DNA from: Blautia coccoides | GTDB taxonomy: Bacteria; Bacillota; Clostridia; Lachnospirales; Lachnospiraceae | DNA length: 64,000 bases | Direction of reading: 5' to 3' | Assembly: GCF_034355335.1 (NCBI RefSeq) | Contig: NZ_CP136422.1 | Location: forward strand, 3,878,501-3,942,500 | Part shown: in pieces, positions 62,800 through 64,000 of the stretch | How the letters are laid out: each line of letters begins with the position of its first letter | How positions within the stretch are numbered: position 1 is the stretch's first letter | The notes under the pieces: generated by a model | The model's database searches: none | What the model was told of the DNA's origin: nothing | The model's input: the letters and a program-made list of their open reading frames with translations, nothing else | Position numbers and translations under genes: made by a program

Positions 62800-62895
62800 G
62801 GTATACCTGTCCATCACTGTCTGCAGCCCGGCTATCCCTCCCTTGGGACCCGTGGCTTTGCGTCACTGCCTTACGACAGTTTTGCCCCTTTATTT
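62800..62895 (-). ncRNA. Cyclic di-GMP-I (GEMM) riboswitch
   Basis: Read on the minus strand the leader contains GGGGCAAA, a hairpin CTGTCGTAAGGCAG, the diagnostic GACGCAAAGCC, a second hairpin (CGGGTCCC...GGGATAGCCG) and GCCGGGCTGC, all in the order and spacing of the GEMM-I aptamer. This RNA binds c-di-GMP. The aptamer is followed by a terminator and then by the M60 protease gene, so c-di-GMP should set its transcription. Whether ligand turns it on or off cannot be decided by eye. Confidence 0.93.
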
Positions 62896-62950
62896 TTTTA
62901 TAATGTCTGTCATTAGACACTGTCTCATTCATCAGACATATTCTAATATA

Positions 62951-62979
62951 AGAATACCTATTTTGACTATTTTAGTCAA
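62951..62979 (-). promoter_or_regulatory. Promoter of the riboswitch-controlled protease operon
   Basis: On the minus strand TTGACT (62979-62974) and TATTCT (62956-62951) are exactly 17 bases apart, just beyond the MobB-THEP1 gene stop. Transcription from about 62944 would give a leader of roughly 230 bases with the complete aptamer and terminator. Confidence 0.65.
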
Positions 62980-62984
62980 GCTTT

Positions 62985-64000
62985 TTATTTCATTTTTTTG
63001 ATATTTTTACAGATAACTTCCAGGAGGCTGTCCCTGTTTTTTTCTGTAACCTCAAAAACTTTTACGTCGGGTCTCTCTGCAACGGCCTGTGTAAACGCAC
63101 CTGTATTTTTCTGCAGGACACCGATGACAAGGCTCTGGGTATCCAGGCAGGAGAACAGTGCCTCCTGGAAACCCGGGGCATCTGCCTCCGCTTTTCCCAG
63201 CTCATCTATCACAACTGTTTTTTCAGGCATGTCCTTCACCTTTTTCATCACCGCAGTGCCCAGAGTCTCAAAGGTTTCCGGTATGGATATCTTCTTTCCT
63301 CTGCCGGTCCGTATGAGGATCGGGCTGTCATTTTCAAACTCCCCCATGGGTACCAGGCTGTGCAGGTAAAATCCTTTTTGAACACCACCGATCTCATAAG
63401 GCAGGGTTTGGTAACCCACAGGCTCTGTTCCCAATTCTTCCACAATACGGTTCAAAAGTGTACTCTTGCCGATCCCCTTTTCCCCGGTCAGGAAAATATG
63501 TTTCCGCTCAGCGCCTGAGGGATGGGCCGTGAGCTTTTTCTTACCGGCCAGCTTTTTTTCTGCCTTATGACATCCACATTGACAAAAAGCCGCCGCCTTT
63601 TGGAGCATGGGACGTTTTTTCAGCGGAAATTCCGCATCCGGCAGTGATTCCAATAAATCTGCCAGCTCACAGATCTCATGCACAGAGTGATAGACCCTGA
63701 AGCCTTCCCAGGTTTTCTTTTCCCCGGCCAATCTGCCTGCTATGGCTATGGTCTCCTCTGTCAGCCGCTCCTGCACCTCTGCGTCTTTATGTGCACAGAT
63801 GATCCTGGGCACGCAGAGTTCATATTCCCCTTCCAGTATGAGAAAATCCACAGGCAGTTTTTCATAGAAATCCCCGCTCTTGTCCGCCGGAAGCAGAATG
63901 TCTGTCTCCTTTTTTCCCTTTATGCAGACAAGATCAGCACCGGCCTCCCTGTGTCTCCATGTATTGCTGTCAGAAGTGTCCAGGGAAAATTCTGGACAGA
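62985..64000 (-). CDS. MobB-NTPase (THEP1-like) fusion protein, C-terminal part (cut by window edge)
   Basis: The frame is open from the right edge of the window to the stop at 62985, giving about 338 residues. The first visible residues (CPEFSLDTSDSNTWRHREAGADLVCIKG) correspond to the MobB P-loop domain for molybdopterin guanine dinucleotide synthesis, whose Walker A lies outside. A linker with FCQCGCHKAEKKL follows, then a second nucleotide-binding domain: HIFLTGEKGIGKSTLLNRIV (Walker A) and KTVVIDELGKAEADAPGF (Walker B), as in THEP1-type nucleoside triphosphatases. Thus two NTPases are fused. The link to molybdenum cofactor maturation is inferred from the MobB part. Confidence 0.85.
   Translation of the reverse strand, partial: CPEFSLDTSDSNTWRHREAGADLVCIKGKKETDILLPADKSGDFYEKLPVDFLILEGEYELCVPRIICAHKDAEVQERLTEETIAIAGRLAGEKKTWEGFRVYHSVHEICELADLLESLPDAEFPLKKRPMLQKAAAFCQCGCHKAEKKLAGKKKLTAHPSGAERKHIFLTGEKGIGKSTLLNRIVEELGTEPVGYQTLPYEIGGVQKGFYLHSLVPMGEFENDSPILIRTGRGKKISIPETFETLGTAVMKKVKDMPEKTVVIDELGKAEADAPGFQEALFSCLDTQSLVIGVLQKNTGAFTQAVAERPDVKVFEVTEKNRDSLLEVICKNIKKMK

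Noticed and set aside
62608..62817. 69-residue frame in the protease leader
   Set aside because: It overlaps the riboswitch terminator and the start of the protease and lacks a start site.
1..64000. tRNA or rRNA genes
   Set aside because: No cloverleaf-like segment with a CCA-type end or conserved rRNA sequence was noticed on reading; a tRNA scan would be decisive.

Overview
The window looks like a chromosome segment of a gut Lachnospiraceae (Clostridia, Blautia-like). The evidence is Gram-positive style ribosome binding sites, the housekeeping run pyrH-frr-uppS-cdsA-dxr-rseP, a SpoIID-like peptidoglycan-binding gene, the iron-sulfur scaffold/GGGtGRT gene pair and many ABC/MATE transporters. 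Base composition splits it. About 4.9-15.4 kb and 50.3-52.6 kb are AT-rich with relics and accessory genes. Most of the rest is GC-richer core-like sequence.

Layout: (1) 1-4.9 kb is a minus-strand sugar module: LacI-type regulator, lipoprotein binding protein, two permeases and the start of a GH65 disaccharide phosphorylase cut by the window edge, with two matching palindromic operators. (2) 4.9-15.4 kb is a mosaic: a fragment resembling an IS1182 transposase, a pabA-pabB-pabC operon with a terminator-type leader, small hypothetical genes, an internally deleted IS110 element, an XRE regulator, a Uma2 nuclease-fold protein and a large serine recombinase. The recombinase abuts the 3' part of a SpoIID-like gene, so this is probably one end of an integrated element. 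(3) 15.4-24.2 kb carries the isoprenoid/envelope/ribosome-recycling operon, an HPt protein, a sodium:neurotransmitter-type symporter and a nucleoid-associated protein. (4) 24.4-43.6 kb carries carB, exporters, HAD hydrolases, yaaA, a bacteriohemerythrin, a very large Cache-PAS-GGDEF-histidine kinase-receiver protein cotranscribed with a binding lipoprotein, a CDF metal transporter, a YhhN protein and a MarR-MATE pair. (5) 43.6-48.2 kb is a MacAB-like efflux operon whose adaptor has a long Gly/Ser/Thr insert and an out-of-frame 5' end. (6) 48.4-50.2 kb is the scaffold/GGGtGRT pair. (7) 50.3-52.6 kb is an AT-rich islet with small HTH proteins and a HigBA toxin-antitoxin operon. (8) 52.7-55.5 kb has a divergent sirtuin and a GntR-ABC operon. 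(9) 55.7-63 kb is a two-gene surface operon under a c-di-GMP-I riboswitch: a 1,809-residue M60 (mucin-type) metalloprotease with a dockerin, followed by a surface protein with a cohesin-like N-terminus, a long Asn-Pro-Asp repeat and a sorting-signal-like C-terminus. (10) The right edge holds most of a MobB-THEP1 fusion.

The best candidate for an under-described system is (9). c-di-GMP appears to control a secreted glycoprotein protease together with a possible surface docking partner for it. The same window encodes a GGDEF-containing hybrid kinase that could affect c-di-GMP. The direct sequence support is the riboswitch aptamer, the terminator and promoter, the HEIGH...E zinc motif and the two dockerin repeats. 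The cohesin assignment and the dockerin-cohesin contact are inference.
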